From contig NZ_BOOQ01000001.1 in NCBI RefSeq assembly GCF_016863315.1, positions 21,345 to 85,344 of the forward strand: DNA of 64,000 nt. The letters are read 5' to 3'. This DNA comes from Planotetraspora silvatica (GTDB taxonomy: Bacteria > Actinomycetota > Actinomycetes > Streptosporangiales > Streptosporangiaceae). Shown here one piece after another: positions 16,616 to 25,398 of the stretch. The notes under the pieces are model-generated. The model was given only the letters and a program-made list of their open reading frames with translations, did not search any database and was not told where the DNA came from. Positions within the stretch are counted from its first letter, which is position 1. Each line of letters starts with the position of its first letter. Position numbers and translations under genes: made by a program.

Positions 16616-18715
16616 TCAGGTGTCGAGCAGGATCCGCGTGGACCATGCGGGGACAGAGAGGGAGGCTCCCGCCTCGTGAGCGGTGCCGGCCACCGGGTCG
16701 GTGGTGGAGCGGAGAATCGTGATGGAGGTCTCGTCCCAGCTCCAGTTGAAGATGAACCAGGCGCGTCTGCCGTCGGGCAGGGTCCCGGACGAGATCGTGA
16801 CGGGCAGCGCGCGGGACGGAGCGAGCTCGTCAGCGATCATCGTCGCCAGCGCCCAGGAGACCACGGCCGCGGACAGCGTCGGGTCTGGGACGGTCCCGAC
16901 CGTGGTGATGCGACCTGATCCATGGACTCGTGTCACTGCGGTGGGGAAGGCGCCGAAGCGCGGGTGACTGTATTCGGCGATCGGTTCGGCCCCGTCCGGG
17001 ATGAGTCCGTCGATCCAGTAGGTCGCTGCCGCAGTCGCGGGGGCGGCGAAGTCGCCGCGGCCGGTGACCGGGATCGGCTCCTCGACGTTGGAGAACTCCT
17101 CGTAGTGCACTCCGGCCGGCTCCCGCAGGATCGCGGGCGCGACGTCAACGCGGGCGCGGGCTTCGTGGTCGCCGTATCCGGTGCGGATGCCGATGATGAG
17201 GTGCCCGCCGGCTGCCGCGTAGTCGCGTAGCAGTTCCAGCTCGCGGTCGGCGGCCACGTAGAGAGCGGGCGCGATCAGCACCGGGTAGCGCTTCGCCAAC
17301 TCGGCTGCGCCCAGTTCGACGGCCTGGTGGGCGTGCAGGATGCGCGCCTGCGCGCCCGCGTCGATGACGCCACGGTGGAAGGCGTCGAAGATGCGCTCGT
17401 AGGATGCCGGGTCGGGGCGGCCCTCCACGCTCAGCGGTGGGAAGAACTCGAATGCCCACCGCGAGTCGTTCGACCACAACAATGCCGCGTCGCCGTCGGG
17501 CTCGAAGCCGTCAAGTGCGTCCCCGAGGTTCCGAAGCGCGGCGCCGATGGCGGACACCTCCTGATACACACGGCCTGGCTGCAAGGAGTGCGGGAGCACA
17601 CCGCCCCAGTAGGTCTCCGCGCCGTAGGGAATGGTGTGCCAGTGCCAGTACTCGATCATGGCGGCGCCGCGGCTGATGAGGGCGAAAGCCGCCTGCTGCA
17701 GTTGGCCAGGCCACGGGGGCAGGTTGTTGGCACTGCCGTCGATGCTCTGAGCATTCGTCTCGGTGACCAGGAAGCGTTCCTGCCGCGACGAGAACAGGCG
17801 GTCGGCCTGCCGGAACAGTCCGGCGACGCCTGTGGTGGTCCACTCCGTTTGCGGGGCCAGTTCCTTGGTCGGGTCCAGGTGGTCCTGCATGGAGTAGTAG
17901 GGGTTCCCGGCGGTCACGTTGAGCGCCGCGGAGAGCTTCAGGTCGTCGTGCGCCTTGCGCGGGTAGTTGATGCAGGTGGTCACGAACTGGTCCTCGTTCG
18001 CGTACTCGCGCACGATGTCCGCCTGCCACGAGATGAACTCGGTGGTCAGCTCCGACTGGTATCGCCGCCAGGCCAGGTCGTACTGCGGCAGGCTGTTTCC
18101 GTCAGGGCGCCACAGCTCGGACCAGTCGGCGATCCGATGGGACCAGTACGTCAGGCCCCACTCCCGGTTGAGCGTGTCCACGTCGCCGTACTGCGCCTTC
18201 AACCGGCGCACGAAGCGGGTGAACGCCCCGTGGTTGTGGAACAGTTCCAGGCCCGGCTCGTTGTCGACCTGGTAGCCGATGACGGCGGGGTGGTCGGCGT
18301 AGCGGCCCACCACCTGGCGGATCACCCGCTCCGCATGGAACAGGAATGCCGGATGCGAGTAGTCGACCTCCTGGCGTGCTCCCCAGGGAATCGGATTTCC
18401 CGTCGCTCGCTCGGCAGCGATCTCGGGGTAGGCCTGCTGAAGCCACGGCGGCACGGCGTAGGTGGGCGTTCCCAGGATGACCTTGATGCCGCGTTCATGG
18501 GCGCTGTCCAGCACCGGTAGCAGCCACTCCAGCTCGAAGCGCCCGTCCTCCGGCTCCCAGGTCGACCAGACCGACTCGCCCACCCGGATCACCGTGAACC
18601 CGGCCTGCTTCATCAGGTCCAGGTCCTGCTTGACCCGGTCGCTGAGGTGGTACTCGGCGTAGTACGCGGCGCCGAAGAGAACACCGGTCGGCCGATAGGG
18701 CGGCACAAGACTCAC
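16616..18715 (-). CDS. GH42 beta-galactosidase
   Basis: 699 residues from a GTG at 18715 with CGGAG 7 nt upstream. The N-terminus (FGAAYYAEYHLSDRVKQDLD) and barrel are GH42. The acid/base Glu is in YQVDNEPGLE (E153) and the nucleophile in FLVTETNAQS (E319). A trimerization domain (about 400-610) and a C-terminal beta domain follow. There is no signal peptide, so it acts in the cytoplasm on sugars brought in by the downstream importer. It is the first gene of the leftward operon under twin palindromic operators, so it is probably LacI-repressed. Confidence 0.93.
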   Translation of the reverse strand: MSLVPPYRPTGVLFGAAYYAEYHLSDRVKQDLDLMKQAGFTVIRVGESVWSTWEPEDGRFELEWLLPVLDSAHERGIKVILGTPTYAVPPWLQQAYPEIAAERATGNPIPWGARQEVDYSHPAFLFHAERVIRQVVGRYADHPAVIGYQVDNEPGLELFHNHGAFTRFVRRLKAQYGDVDTLNREWGLTYWSHRIADWSELWRPDGNSLPQYDLAWRRYQSELTTEFISWQADIVREYANEDQFVTTCINYPRKAHDDLKLSAALNVTAGNPYYSMQDHLDPTKELAPQTEWTTTGVAGLFRQADRLFSSRQERFLVTETNAQSIDGSANNLPPWPGQLQQAAFALISRGAAMIEYWHWHTIPYGAETYWGGVLPHSLQPGRVYQEVSAIGAALRNLGDALDGFEPDGDAALLWSNDSRWAFEFFPPLSVEGRPDPASYERIFDAFHRGVIDAGAQARILHAHQAVELGAAELAKRYPVLIAPALYVAADRELELLRDYAAAGGHLIIGIRTGYGDHEARARVDVAPAILREPAGVHYEEFSNVEEPIPVTGRGDFAAPATAAATYWIDGLIPDGAEPIAEYSHPRFGAFPTAVTRVHGSGRITTVGTVPDPTLSAAVVSWALATMIADELAPSRALPVTISSGTLPDGRRAWFIFNWSWDETSITILRSTTDPVAGTAHEAGASLSVPAWSTRILLDT

Positions 18716-18794
18716 GCAAGGACTCCGTTGTCGTTCAAGGGATGCCCGACGGCACCGTTTACGGGGTGGCTGACGGGCACGCTACCCCCACTTC

Positions 18795-18837
18795 GTTACC
18801 GGTAACAATATGGCGTGATGAATTCGTTACCGGTAAC
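18795..18837 (-). promoter_or_regulatory. Twin LacI operators overlapping the GH42 operon promoter
   Basis: Two identical 12-bp palindromes GTTACCGGTAAC lie at 18795-18806 and 18826-18837; the second extends to a perfect 16-mer (18824-18839). Their centres are 31 bp apart, about three helical turns. On the minus strand a promoter fits between and across them: TTACCG (18831-18836), 18-bp spacer, CATATT (18807-18812). A repressor on both sites would cover the -35 and the start region. They lie between the second LacI gene and the GH42 gene it most likely controls. Confidence 0.82.
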
Positions 18838-18847
18838 GATTTAGGGC

Positions 18848-19894
18848 CTAGCCGCTCCGCGCAGGGCCGCTGGAAGCGCGTTCGACCAGCTCAGCGGTCA
18901 TGATCCCAGGCGCCGACGAACGCCCTTCGAGCTGGGTGACGAGACGGCGGAACGCATCACGGCCCTGCTCCTCGAAGTCCAGGCGGACGGTTGTGAGCGG
19001 CGGGCAGAGATATGCAGCTTCAGGGATGTCGTCGAAGCCGGTGACGGAGACATCCCCTGGGATGTCCAGGCCTGAGGAGGACAGGGCGAGAATCGCCCCT
19101 AGGGCCATTTGGTCGTTGCCGGCGACTACAGCGGTGATGCCGAGCTCTGATGGAATTTTGCGTGCCGCCTCATAGCCGCTGGCCGCCGACCAGTCGCCGT
19201 AGGCGGTGCCGAGCGATGCGATCCCGTACCGACTCAGCGAGCGCTCGTAAGCAAGCTCGCGGTTGCGGGCGGCTACCCAGGTACGGGGACCGGCGATCTG
19301 GAAGAAACGGCGATGGCCGAGGCCAACGAGATGGTCGACGACCTGATCCAGTCCTCGCGCGTTGCGTTGGGCTGGATGCTCTCCCAAGGCGTCGTCCTCT
19401 TCGGCACCGATGAAGGCCGGGACGCGAAACTCCGCGTGGGCGAACGCGGCAATCATCTCGTCGGTGGAGGCCAACGCGAGGATTCCCGCAATGTCTTCCC
19501 CGTTGACCTGCCCAATTGCCTCGTCGATGGCGGAGCGGTCGCTGACGTCCAGGGTGATGATGTCCAGCAGGTAGCCCGCCTGTCGCGCCTCCGCGCCGAC
19601 CCCCTGGAGTATCCGGCCGGGTCCGACCTGACCGATTTCCTGGGTCAAGACCGCGACGCGATGCGACTTGTTGGTGGCCAGCCAGCGCGCAGCCAGGTTG
19701 GGGCGATACCCGAGTTCCTCCAACGCCTGCAGGACGCGCTCACGGTTCTTCGGGCGAACGCCTTCACCTTTCAGCAAACGGCTCACGGTCTGATGCGAAA
19801 CGCCGGCGACCTTGGCAACGTCGTAGATCGTCGGAGAGCGCCCATCACCCGCTCTTGCCATCGACGCGCCCTGCTCGGCGCTCTCGCTGCTCAT
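18848..19894 (-). CDS. LacI-family transcriptional repressor (2)
   Basis: 348 residues from an ATG at 19894 with TGGAGG 5-6 nt upstream. The N-terminal HTH is complete (TIYDVAKVAGVSHQTVSRLL), followed by the sugar-sensing domain with VTGFDDIPEAAYLCPPLTTV near residue 300. Its stop is only a few bases from the twin operators of the GH42-importer operon, and it reads in the same direction. The simplest model is substrate-relieved repression of that operon by binding GTTACCGGTAAC. A 12-of-14 match at 20066-20079, upstream of its own start, hints at autoregulation. Confidence 0.9.
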   Translation of the reverse strand: MSSESAEQGASMARAGDGRSPTIYDVAKVAGVSHQTVSRLLKGEGVRPKNRERVLQALEELGYRPNLAARWLATNKSHRVAVLTQEIGQVGPGRILQGVGAEARQAGYLLDIITLDVSDRSAIDEAIGQVNGEDIAGILALASTDEMIAAFAHAEFRVPAFIGAEEDDALGEHPAQRNARGLDQVVDHLVGLGHRRFFQIAGPRTWVAARNRELAYERSLSRYGIASLGTAYGDWSAASGYEAARKIPSELGITAVVAGNDQMALGAILALSSSGLDIPGDVSVTGFDDIPEAAYLCPPLTTVRLDFEEQGRDAFRRLVTQLEGRSSAPGIMTAELVERASSGPARSG

Positions 19895-20065
19895 CCCGAC
19901 CTCCAGTTCGGTCCGCTTAGTGTAGGGCGGCTCAACATCGACGCAGGCGGCGAAAAGGCGTCACCAACGGGCCTCAGGGGGACTCGCCCGCCCGCGCCTG
20001 CACTACGAAAGACTTCAACTTGCCCAGCCCCGAAGAGCAGCACCTGCATTAGCGTAAGACGCAAA

Positions 20066-20079
20066 CGTTACCGCTCACG
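20066..20079. promoter_or_regulatory. Operator-like half-conserved site upstream of LacI (2)
   Basis: CGTTACCGCTCACG matches the palindrome CGTTACCGGTAACG of the GH42 operators at 12 of 14 positions, with the left half intact. It is about 170 bp upstream of the repressor start, so an autoregulatory role is possible. A chance match cannot be excluded. Confidence 0.4.
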
Positions 20080-20427
20080 TTTCGTGCGGAACTCCGGCCC
20101 CGAGAAGCACCGCCGTACCGTCTCGCACAACCACGCCCTGCCGAGCGATCCCTGATCGCCTACGGACGAGTCCCTGGGCAGACGATCAGCCTGAGAACTT
20201 GTGTGAAATTACAGCTCGGTCACCTGGGCTCAGTTCCAGCAGTCCCGGACGGCCTGCCATTCAAGTGGGTCTGTAGGCAGGTGACGGCCACCTGGCGGAC
20301 CCCGCGGCCCGTCAGGGCCGAGCCCAAATGCCGCGCCCTTTACGACGTAGATTCGCTTTTCGTTTGAACACGGCCTGCTCGACGACACGCGAGACCAGCG
20401 AATGCGCTGACACGCTGGAGAGAAATT

Positions 20428-20482
20428 TGTCACCCAACGGCAGCCCCCGAGACGTCGAGCTTGGGTGACACCTGGGTGACAC
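20428..20482. repeat. Integrase-arm-like repeats on the 3' side of tRNA-Pro
   Basis: TGTCACCCAA (20428-20437) is the exact inverse of TTGGGTGACA (20461-20470). A second direct copy, CTGGGTGACACA, follows at 20471-20482. Repeated arm sites beside a tRNA 3' end are typical of tyrosine-integrase attachment regions. The gap 19895-20541 (647 bp) has no gene I can support; a short leftward open frame at 20230-20496 is rejected for lack of any recognisable pattern. Confidence 0.4.
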
Positions 20483-20490
20483 AAGCGAAA

Positions 20491-20522
20491 AGCCACAGTA
20501 TCCGATCATGGATACTGTGGCT
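20491..20522 (-). terminator. Perfect hairpin just after tRNA-Pro
   Basis: AGCCACAGTATCC (20491-20503) and GGATACTGTGGCT (20510-20522) form a 13-bp perfect stem with a 6-nt loop, 20 bp beyond the 3' end of the tRNA. On the minus strand it is followed by TTTTCGCTT. This fits a factor-independent terminator for the tRNA transcript. Confidence 0.7.
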
Positions 20523-20541
20523 CCGACCTGCCGAAACAGTG

Positions 20542-20615
<74 letters not shown>

Positions 20616-20699
20616 CTGCCCGTTCGGGCTTCACCAACCTTAGCGCAGTTTGAGGGCACGTGCGTACAGGCTTACCCCTCCGGACCTAGGCTGTGGATC

Positions 20700-21173
20700 A
20701 TGGGTAGGAAACCTCGCATCGATCAAGACGAGCTCCGCAGCCTGATCGCGGAGGGCTGGTCGAACTCGCAGCTCGCCGCCCACTTCGGGGTGACCGATTC
20801 CGGGATCCTGCAGGCGAAGCGGGCCGCGGGGTTGTCCAAGCCGATGACCGACCACAGCCGGGCGCTGCCCTGGAAACTGACCCGCGAGCATAGCCAGAGC
20901 GGGCCGGCCACCAACCTTCGCAACCTGTCCGCCGTCGCACAGGGCCGGACGATCCCGAAGGAGAAGCTCAACACCGCCCTCCGCTGGGCGAGCCGCCTGG
21001 TCGACAACGATCTCGACGTCACCTACGACCCCGAGCGGGGATTCCAGGAGGCGCCCGCCCGCGGTTCCTCGCACATCGCCATGGTGCTCGCGGAAGCGGA
21101 ACAGGCGATGCGGCCGACTCCGAACGATCAGGACGTAACCGATCGCCCACCGGACGCCACTCCAAAGATGTGA
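20700..21173 (+). CDS. Helix-turn-helix protein of unknown role
   Basis: 157 residues. The first 45 carry a homeodomain-like HTH (DELRSLIAEGWSNSQLAAHF, then GVTDSGILQAKRAAGL). A helical middle (LPWKLTREHSQSGPATNLRN) and a polar tail follow. No enzyme motif is present. There is no ribosome site before the ATG; instead a -10-like TAGGCT (20687-20692) ends 7 nt upstream, so the mRNA may be leaderless. It stands alone next to tRNA-Pro. It could be a phage- or element-related DNA-binding protein or a conserved actinobacterial regulator. Confidence 0.72.
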   Translation: MGRKPRIDQDELRSLIAEGWSNSQLAAHFGVTDSGILQAKRAAGLSKPMTDHSRALPWKLTREHSQSGPATNLRNLSAVAQGRTIPKEKLNTALRWASRLVDNDLDVTYDPERGFQEAPARGSSHIAMVLAEAEQAMRPTPNDQDVTDRPPDATPKM

Positions 21174-21338
21174 ACCCACCAGCACACGGCCGTCCCCGAG
21201 CCCGGCGGTGATCGGCAGTCTCTGGTCGTGGTGGCCCCGATCCCCGATGACGCCGTCTTCCTGTTGTTCGGAGTCACCGTTTCCGGTCCCGGATCCATCG
21301 ATTCACTACGGTTCAGGACCGCGATCGGAACCCGGCGG

Positions 21339-21671
21339 TCAAACGTCCTGACGCTTGATGGGCGTCGTCTCGTCCTGAACATAGACATGCCGCTCACTCG
21401 GCCGCACCTCGGTCTCGCGGACCGTCTCGTGCACAACCTGCGGCTGGGCCGGCGGGTCCACGGTGTACATCACGTCGGGCTCAATGGTCTCGACCGTGTC
21501 CTCCGCGTGAGGACGGCGCGTGTAAAGACCGGTGAGCAGGGCGCCGACGGCACCGACGGCCATGAGGATCCAGCCGATCATCTGCAGGTCGATCCCGGGG
21601 ACGTCCCATTTGACGGCGAAGGCGAGCACCGCGCCGATCGCGAGGAAAGCGAGACTGGCTCCGAAGCCCAT
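21339..21671 (-). CDS. Small two-TM membrane protein (DUF6458-like)
   Basis: 110 residues with a very good ribosome site (GAGGAGGT) before the ATG at 21671. Two membrane helices fill the N-terminal half (GASLAFLAIGAVLAFAVKW and MIGWILMAVGAVGALLTGLY). A polar cytosolic tail rich in Glu, Val, Pro and Arg follows. This layout matches the actinobacterial DUF6458 family; function is unknown. It is divergent from the three-gene locus at 21792-23423 and probably shares a promoter region with it. Confidence 0.75.
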   Translation of the reverse strand: MGFGASLAFLAIGAVLAFAVKWDVPGIDLQMIGWILMAVGAVGALLTGLYTRRPHAEDTVETIEPDVMYTVDPPAQPQVVHETVRETEVRPSERHVYVQDETTPIKRQDV

Positions 21672-21791
21672 GATTACCTCCTCAGACGGTGATCAGCGCC
21701 TCTACCCCGCAAATCCCGCATTACGCAATGCGTGAAGGGTGCATTCCAGGGCAGTGCGAACGAACAACGCACAATCACCCTGGAGGCAGAT

Positions 21792-22385
21792 ATGTCCGCC
21801 ATTGCATGGGTGGCCGTCGTCGTAGTCGCGGTGGCCGTGATCCTGGTGGTCGGCTACCTCGTTTCCGGCCAGAATCGCCGCCGGCACCTGCAGAGCCGCT
21901 TCGGACCGGAATATGACAGGACCGTCGAGGAGAGCGACAGCCGCAAGGAGGCCGAGCAGGACCTGCTCGCCCGTGAGGAGCGCCACGCCAAGCTCGACAT
22001 CAGACCGCTCGACCCGGAGACCCGCGAGTCCTACGCCACGAAGTGGACGGAGGTCCAGGAGCGTTTCGTCGACGCGCCCGGCTTCGCCGTGACCGAGGCG
22101 GACGCCCTGGTCACCTCTGTCATGGCCGACCGCGGATATCCGACCAACGAGTTCGAGCAGCGGCTGAGCGATCTGTCCGTCGCCCACGGCGCCACGCTCG
22201 ACCACTACCGCGCGGCCCACGACATCAGCAGCCGCGCCGCCCGGCAGGACGCCTCCACCGAGGAGCTCCGCCAGGCGATGGTCCACTACCGCGCGCTCTT
22301 CCAGGAGCTGCTCGCGGACTCCGCCGAGACTCCCGTGAACGGCCGTCACGCCGAACGCTCCAACGCCGAGGAGGCTGACCTCTGA
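21792..22385 (+). CDS. Membrane-anchored protein with conserved helical domain
   Basis: 197 residues from the ATG at 21792 with GGAGGCAGAT before it. One N-terminal membrane helix (AWVAVVVVAVAVILVVGYLV) is followed by a charged cytosolic part. The segment KWTEVQERFVDAPGFAVTEA with ADALV (about residue 80) is clearly related to WHEIKARFVDDPRASVEQAD with DSLV in the next gene, so the two share a domain. It overlaps the next gene by one base (TGATG). I do not recognise a function; the locus is of the kind often linked to stress response in actinobacteria. Confidence 0.75.
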   Translation: MSAIAWVAVVVVAVAVILVVGYLVSGQNRRRHLQSRFGPEYDRTVEESDSRKEAEQDLLAREERHAKLDIRPLDPETRESYATKWTEVQERFVDAPGFAVTEADALVTSVMADRGYPTNEFEQRLSDLSVAHGATLDHYRAAHDISSRAARQDASTEELRQAMVHYRALFQELLADSAETPVNGRHAERSNAEEADL

Positions 22386-23227
22386 TGCAAAGCAACCCCT
22401 ACGAAAGCCGGTACGGCACGCCGGAACAGCCGGTTCCCGAACCTTCCGAGGCTGAGGACGCCAGGAGGGATGAGGCACTGGCAGGCGAGCGGCGTGACGA
22501 TCACGACGGCCCCGGCCCGGTGTACTCCGCGGAAGGCGCCGACGACGCGACCTCGAACGAGACCCGGCGGATCCACGCGCTCGGCTCAAGGACCGATGAC
22601 GACTCCGAGGCCGACGAACTCGATACCCGTGACTCCGCGCTCAGGGACGCCGACGACTCCGACCACGCCGGGTACGGCGACGCCGTACGGAACACCGACG
22701 ACGACGCGACCGCCGGGACCGGCACCCGCACCGGCGTGCAGGACGGTCCGGAGAGCGTCCCGGTCGACCGGCACGGCTCAGAGAACGCCGACTCCCGGGA
22801 GGCCGTCGAATCCGTGGACGACCGCGACGACGTCCTGTCGCCCGGCCTCGTCCGGGACGACGGCGCGGTCCCGGCGCCGGAGGACAGGGACGCCGACGTC
22901 CTCGTGGCGGCATCCGCCGCGACGGAGCCTGGCACCCGCGGCGCCGTCGAGCCGGTGGACGACCTCGAGCCGGTGGACGACCTCGAGCCCGTGGACGACG
23001 TCGACTTCGAGCAGAGCTGGCACGAGATCAAGGCCCGGTTCGTCGACGACCCGCGCGCCTCGGTCGAGCAGGCCGACTCGCTCGTCGAGGCGGCGGTGGC
23101 CGTGTTCACCATGCGCCGTCAGTCGTTGCTGGACCAGTGGAAGAACAGCGATCAGGCCGACACGGAGGCGCTGCGCCTGGCCCTGCGTGAGTACCACACC
23201 CTCCTCGCCCAACTGACCGGAAAGTGA
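22385..23227 (+). CDS. Highly acidic disordered protein with C-terminal domain shared with upstream gene
   Basis: 280 residues. The first 200 are Asp/Glu/Ala-rich and look disordered. They end in three near-identical EPVDD(L/V) units (22951-23001), an 18-bp DNA repeat. The C-terminal 80 residues (QSWHEIKARFVDDPRASVEQ, RRQSLLDQWKNSDQADTEAL) repeat the domain of the upstream membrane-anchored protein. The start overlaps that gene's stop, so the two are coupled and their products may interact. Function unknown. Confidence 0.75.
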   Translation: MQSNPYESRYGTPEQPVPEPSEAEDARRDEALAGERRDDHDGPGPVYSAEGADDATSNETRRIHALGSRTDDDSEADELDTRDSALRDADDSDHAGYGDAVRNTDDDATAGTGTRTGVQDGPESVPVDRHGSENADSREAVESVDDRDDVLSPGLVRDDGAVPAPEDRDADVLVAASAATEPGTRGAVEPVDDLEPVDDLEPVDDVDFEQSWHEIKARFVDDPRASVEQADSLVEAAVAVFTMRRQSLLDQWKNSDQADTEALRLALREYHTLLAQLTGK

Positions 23228-23234
23228 GACAACC

Positions 23235-23423
23235 ATGCTCGCCATCGCCGCGGCGATCGTCTTCGGCATCGCCTTTCTCCTCGACCTTCTCAATGCCAGC
23301 ATCGGCATCGGCCTCACCGCGCTGATCGCCCTGGGACTGTGCCTGCTGGCGCTGCACCAGGCCGGCATCGGAACGGCCAGCGTGAGCTCCTACCGCGGCA
23401 ACTGGCGCCGCGCCCGCCGCTGA
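23235..23423 (+). CDS. Small membrane protein, 62 residues
   Basis: Starts 7 bp after the acidic protein gene, so it is the third gene of the operon. Most of the chain forms two short membrane helices (LAIAAAIVFGIAFLLDLLNA and GLTALIALGLCLLALHQAGI), ending in a basic tail (YRGNWRRARR). Small proteins of this make-up are common in actinobacteria and lack a known function. Confidence 0.72.
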   Translation: MLAIAAAIVFGIAFLLDLLNASIGIGLTALIALGLCLLALHQAGIGTASVSSYRGNWRRARR

Positions 23424-23469
23424 GCACGACGGCTGAGCACAACAGCTGACGAAAGCCTCCTGAGAACGA

Positions 23470-23500
23470 TGTGCCGCGTGGCCCCGGGCCACGCGGCACA
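23470..23500. terminator. Bidirectional GC-rich terminator
   Basis: A 15-bp perfect dyad around 23485 (arms 23470-23484 and 23486-23500, TGTGCCGCGTGGCC facing GGCCACGCGGCACA) sits between the end of the three-gene locus and the end of ndh. It would stop transcripts from both convergent units. Confidence 0.78.
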
Positions 23501-23523
23501 TTCGCATCTCGGGACGGCCCGCC

Positions 23524-24822
23524 TCAGGAGCGACCCGCGAGCTTGAACTCCGCATGCGGCCGCTGGAGCGCGCCGAGCGAGACGATCTCTCTCGGGAAGA
23601 GCAGCCCGAGGGTCCAGTCCATCAAGATGCGCGACTTCTTGTTGAAGGTGGGCATTCTCATCAGGTGGTAGGTCCGGTGCATGAACCACGCGGGGAACCC
23701 GCGCATCTGCCGGCCGTAGATCTGCGCCACGCCCTGGTAGAGCCCGAGGCTCGCCACCGAGCCGACGTCCCTGTGCCGGTACGGCGTGCAGGTCTGGCCC
23801 CTGATGGTCGCGAGCACGTTGTCGGCCAGCCTGCGGCCCTGCCGTACGGCGTGCTGGGCGTTGGGCGGGCAGAGCAGGCCCGGCCGGGTGAGGTCCGGCA
23901 CCGCGGCGGCGTCGCCCGCGGTGAAGGCGAAGTCGGTGCCCTTGATCCGCAGATAGGCGGTGGCCTTGACCCGGCCCTTCTCGTCGAGGGGCAGGTCTCC
24001 GGCCGCGACGACCGGGTTCGGCTTGACGCCGGCCGTCCAGACGAGGGTCTCCGCGTCGAACTCCTGCCCGTCGTCCAGCACGATGTGGCCGTTCTCCGCC
24101 GACGTGAGCAGGGTCCGCGTCCGGACCTCGATGCCGCGCCCGCGCAGCTCCTGCACCGTCCACCGGGCCATGTCCTCGCCGACCTCGGGCAGGATGCGGT
24201 CGGTGGCCTCGACGAGGATCCAGCGCATGTCCCCCCTGCCGATCCCCTCGAAGTACCTGCAGGCGTCGGCGGCCATGTCCTCCAGTTCGCCGAGCGCCTC
24301 CACCCCGGCGTAGCCTCCGCCGACGAAGACGAAGGTGAGCGCGCGGCGCCGCACCCGTTCGTCAGGCGTCGAGGCGGCGAGATCGAGTTTGCCGAGCACG
24401 TGGTTGCGGAGGTGGATGGCCTCTTCGACGGTCTTGAACCCGATGCCGTGGTCGGTGAGCCCGGGGATGGGCAGCAGCCGGGAGACCGAACCGGGGGCGA
24501 CGACCACGTAGTCGTACCCGATCGTGACGGCCGGGCCCTCGTGCGGCTGGAACCGCGCCGTGCGGTCCGCCAGGCTGACCGACTCGACGGTCCCGCTGAG
24601 GATCTCGCATGATCGGAGAATCCGCCGGAGCGGGACGACGACGTGCCGGGGCTCGATGTTCCCCGCGGCGGCCTCGGGCAGGAAGGGCTGATAGGTCATG
24701 TACGAGCCGAAGTCCGCCACCGTCACGTGGGCCTCGCCGCGCCGGAGCCTGCGCTGAAGGCGCAGCGCCGTGTACATGCCGACGTAACCGCCGCCGACGA
24801 TCAGAATCCGTGGGACAGCCAT
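23524..24822 (-). CDS. ndh: Type II NADH dehydrogenase / FAD-dependent oxidoreductase
   Basis: 432 residues. It should pass electrons from NADH to quinone without proton pumping. The FAD-binding dinucleotide fold is at the N-terminus (RILIVGGGYVGMYTALRLQR). A second dinucleotide fold for NAD(H) follows at about 170 (TFVFVGGGYAGVEALGELED). The FAD-contacting motif near residue 300 reads FAFTAGDAAAVPD, and a conserved quinone-side segment is CPPNAQHAVRQGRRLADNV. The amphipathic C-terminal end (TLGLLFPREIVSL) may attach the protein to the membrane. It converges on the three-gene locus and lies 27 bp beyond the end of the anti-sigma kinase gene. Confidence 0.88.
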   Translation of the reverse strand: MAVPRILIVGGGYVGMYTALRLQRRLRRGEAHVTVADFGSYMTYQPFLPEAAAGNIEPRHVVVPLRRILRSCEILSGTVESVSLADRTARFQPHEGPAVTIGYDYVVVAPGSVSRLLPIPGLTDHGIGFKTVEEAIHLRNHVLGKLDLAASTPDERVRRRALTFVFVGGGYAGVEALGELEDMAADACRYFEGIGRGDMRWILVEATDRILPEVGEDMARWTVQELRGRGIEVRTRTLLTSAENGHIVLDDGQEFDAETLVWTAGVKPNPVVAAGDLPLDEKGRVKATAYLRIKGTDFAFTAGDAAAVPDLTRPGLLCPPNAQHAVRQGRRLADNVLATIRGQTCTPYRHRDVGSVASLGLYQGVAQIYGRQMRGFPAWFMHRTYHLMRMPTFNKKSRILMDWTLGLLFPREIVSLGALQRPHAEFKLAGRS

Positions 24823-24849
24823 ACGGGGCCCTTACCCGCTGGACACCCG

Positions 24850-25263
24850 CTAGACCAGGAAACGCATCGAAACGGTCGTCCCATTTGCCCCAGTACGGAC
24901 AACAATTTCATGGCTCAGCATCCGGGCGACCCAGAGTCCCATCCCACTGGTGGCGTTCTCCGGCGGCGGCGTGTGACCGGGCCTGGCCTCCGGATGCCAG
25001 AGCCGGCCGTCGTCGTGGACGTCGACGACGAGCGAGCCGCCGTCCGTCCACAGTCGCAGCCACGCCTTGGACGACCCGTGCGTCACCGCGTTGGTGGCCA
25101 CCTCGTTGAGGGCCACGAGGAAGTCGCCGACCGCGTCCGCGCTCATGCCCCGGTCCTGTGCCTGCGCAGCGGCGAACTCCCGCACGTCGGGCAGATCGGC
25201 CAAGGAGAACGTGAGCTCTTTGGCCGTCGCCGCGGCGGACGGAGGAACGCCGTCTTCGTTCAC
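24850..25263 (-). CDS. Anti-sigma factor / serine kinase with HATPase domain (RsbW-like)
   Basis: 137 residues if the GTG at 25263 is used (GGGAGG upstream); a GTG at 25281 would add six residues. The GHKL ATPase motifs are intact: N-box ALNEVATNAVTHG, G1 VDVHDDGRLW and G2 GMGLWVARML. Such proteins bind and hold a sigma factor and phosphorylate an STAS antagonist. The adjoining sigma factor (upstream, same strand) and the STAS gene beyond it are the obvious partners. It is short and carries no extra sensory domain. Confidence 0.87.
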   Translation of the reverse strand: MNEDGVPPSAAATAKELTFSLADLPDVREFAAAQAQDRGMSADAVGDFLVALNEVATNAVTHGSSKAWLRLWTDGGSLVVDVHDDGRLWHPEARPGHTPPPENATSGMGLWVARMLSHEIVVRTGANGTTVSMRFLV

Positions 25264-25398
25264 CCGGTAAACGCCTCCCACCGGACCTGACTCAGCCGTA
25301 CGACCTGGTGAGCCGTGGCATACGGACGAAGATACCCCGGGACGTCGCCGGGTCGGCGGCGATATCCCGGGTATCGCGTGATCGTCGCGGGTTCATCG

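Noticed and set aside
20230..20496. Small minus-strand gene or integrase remnant beside tRNA-Pro
   Set aside because: No integrase motif (R-H-R-Y) and no ribosome site; the sequence holds attachment-like repeats instead.
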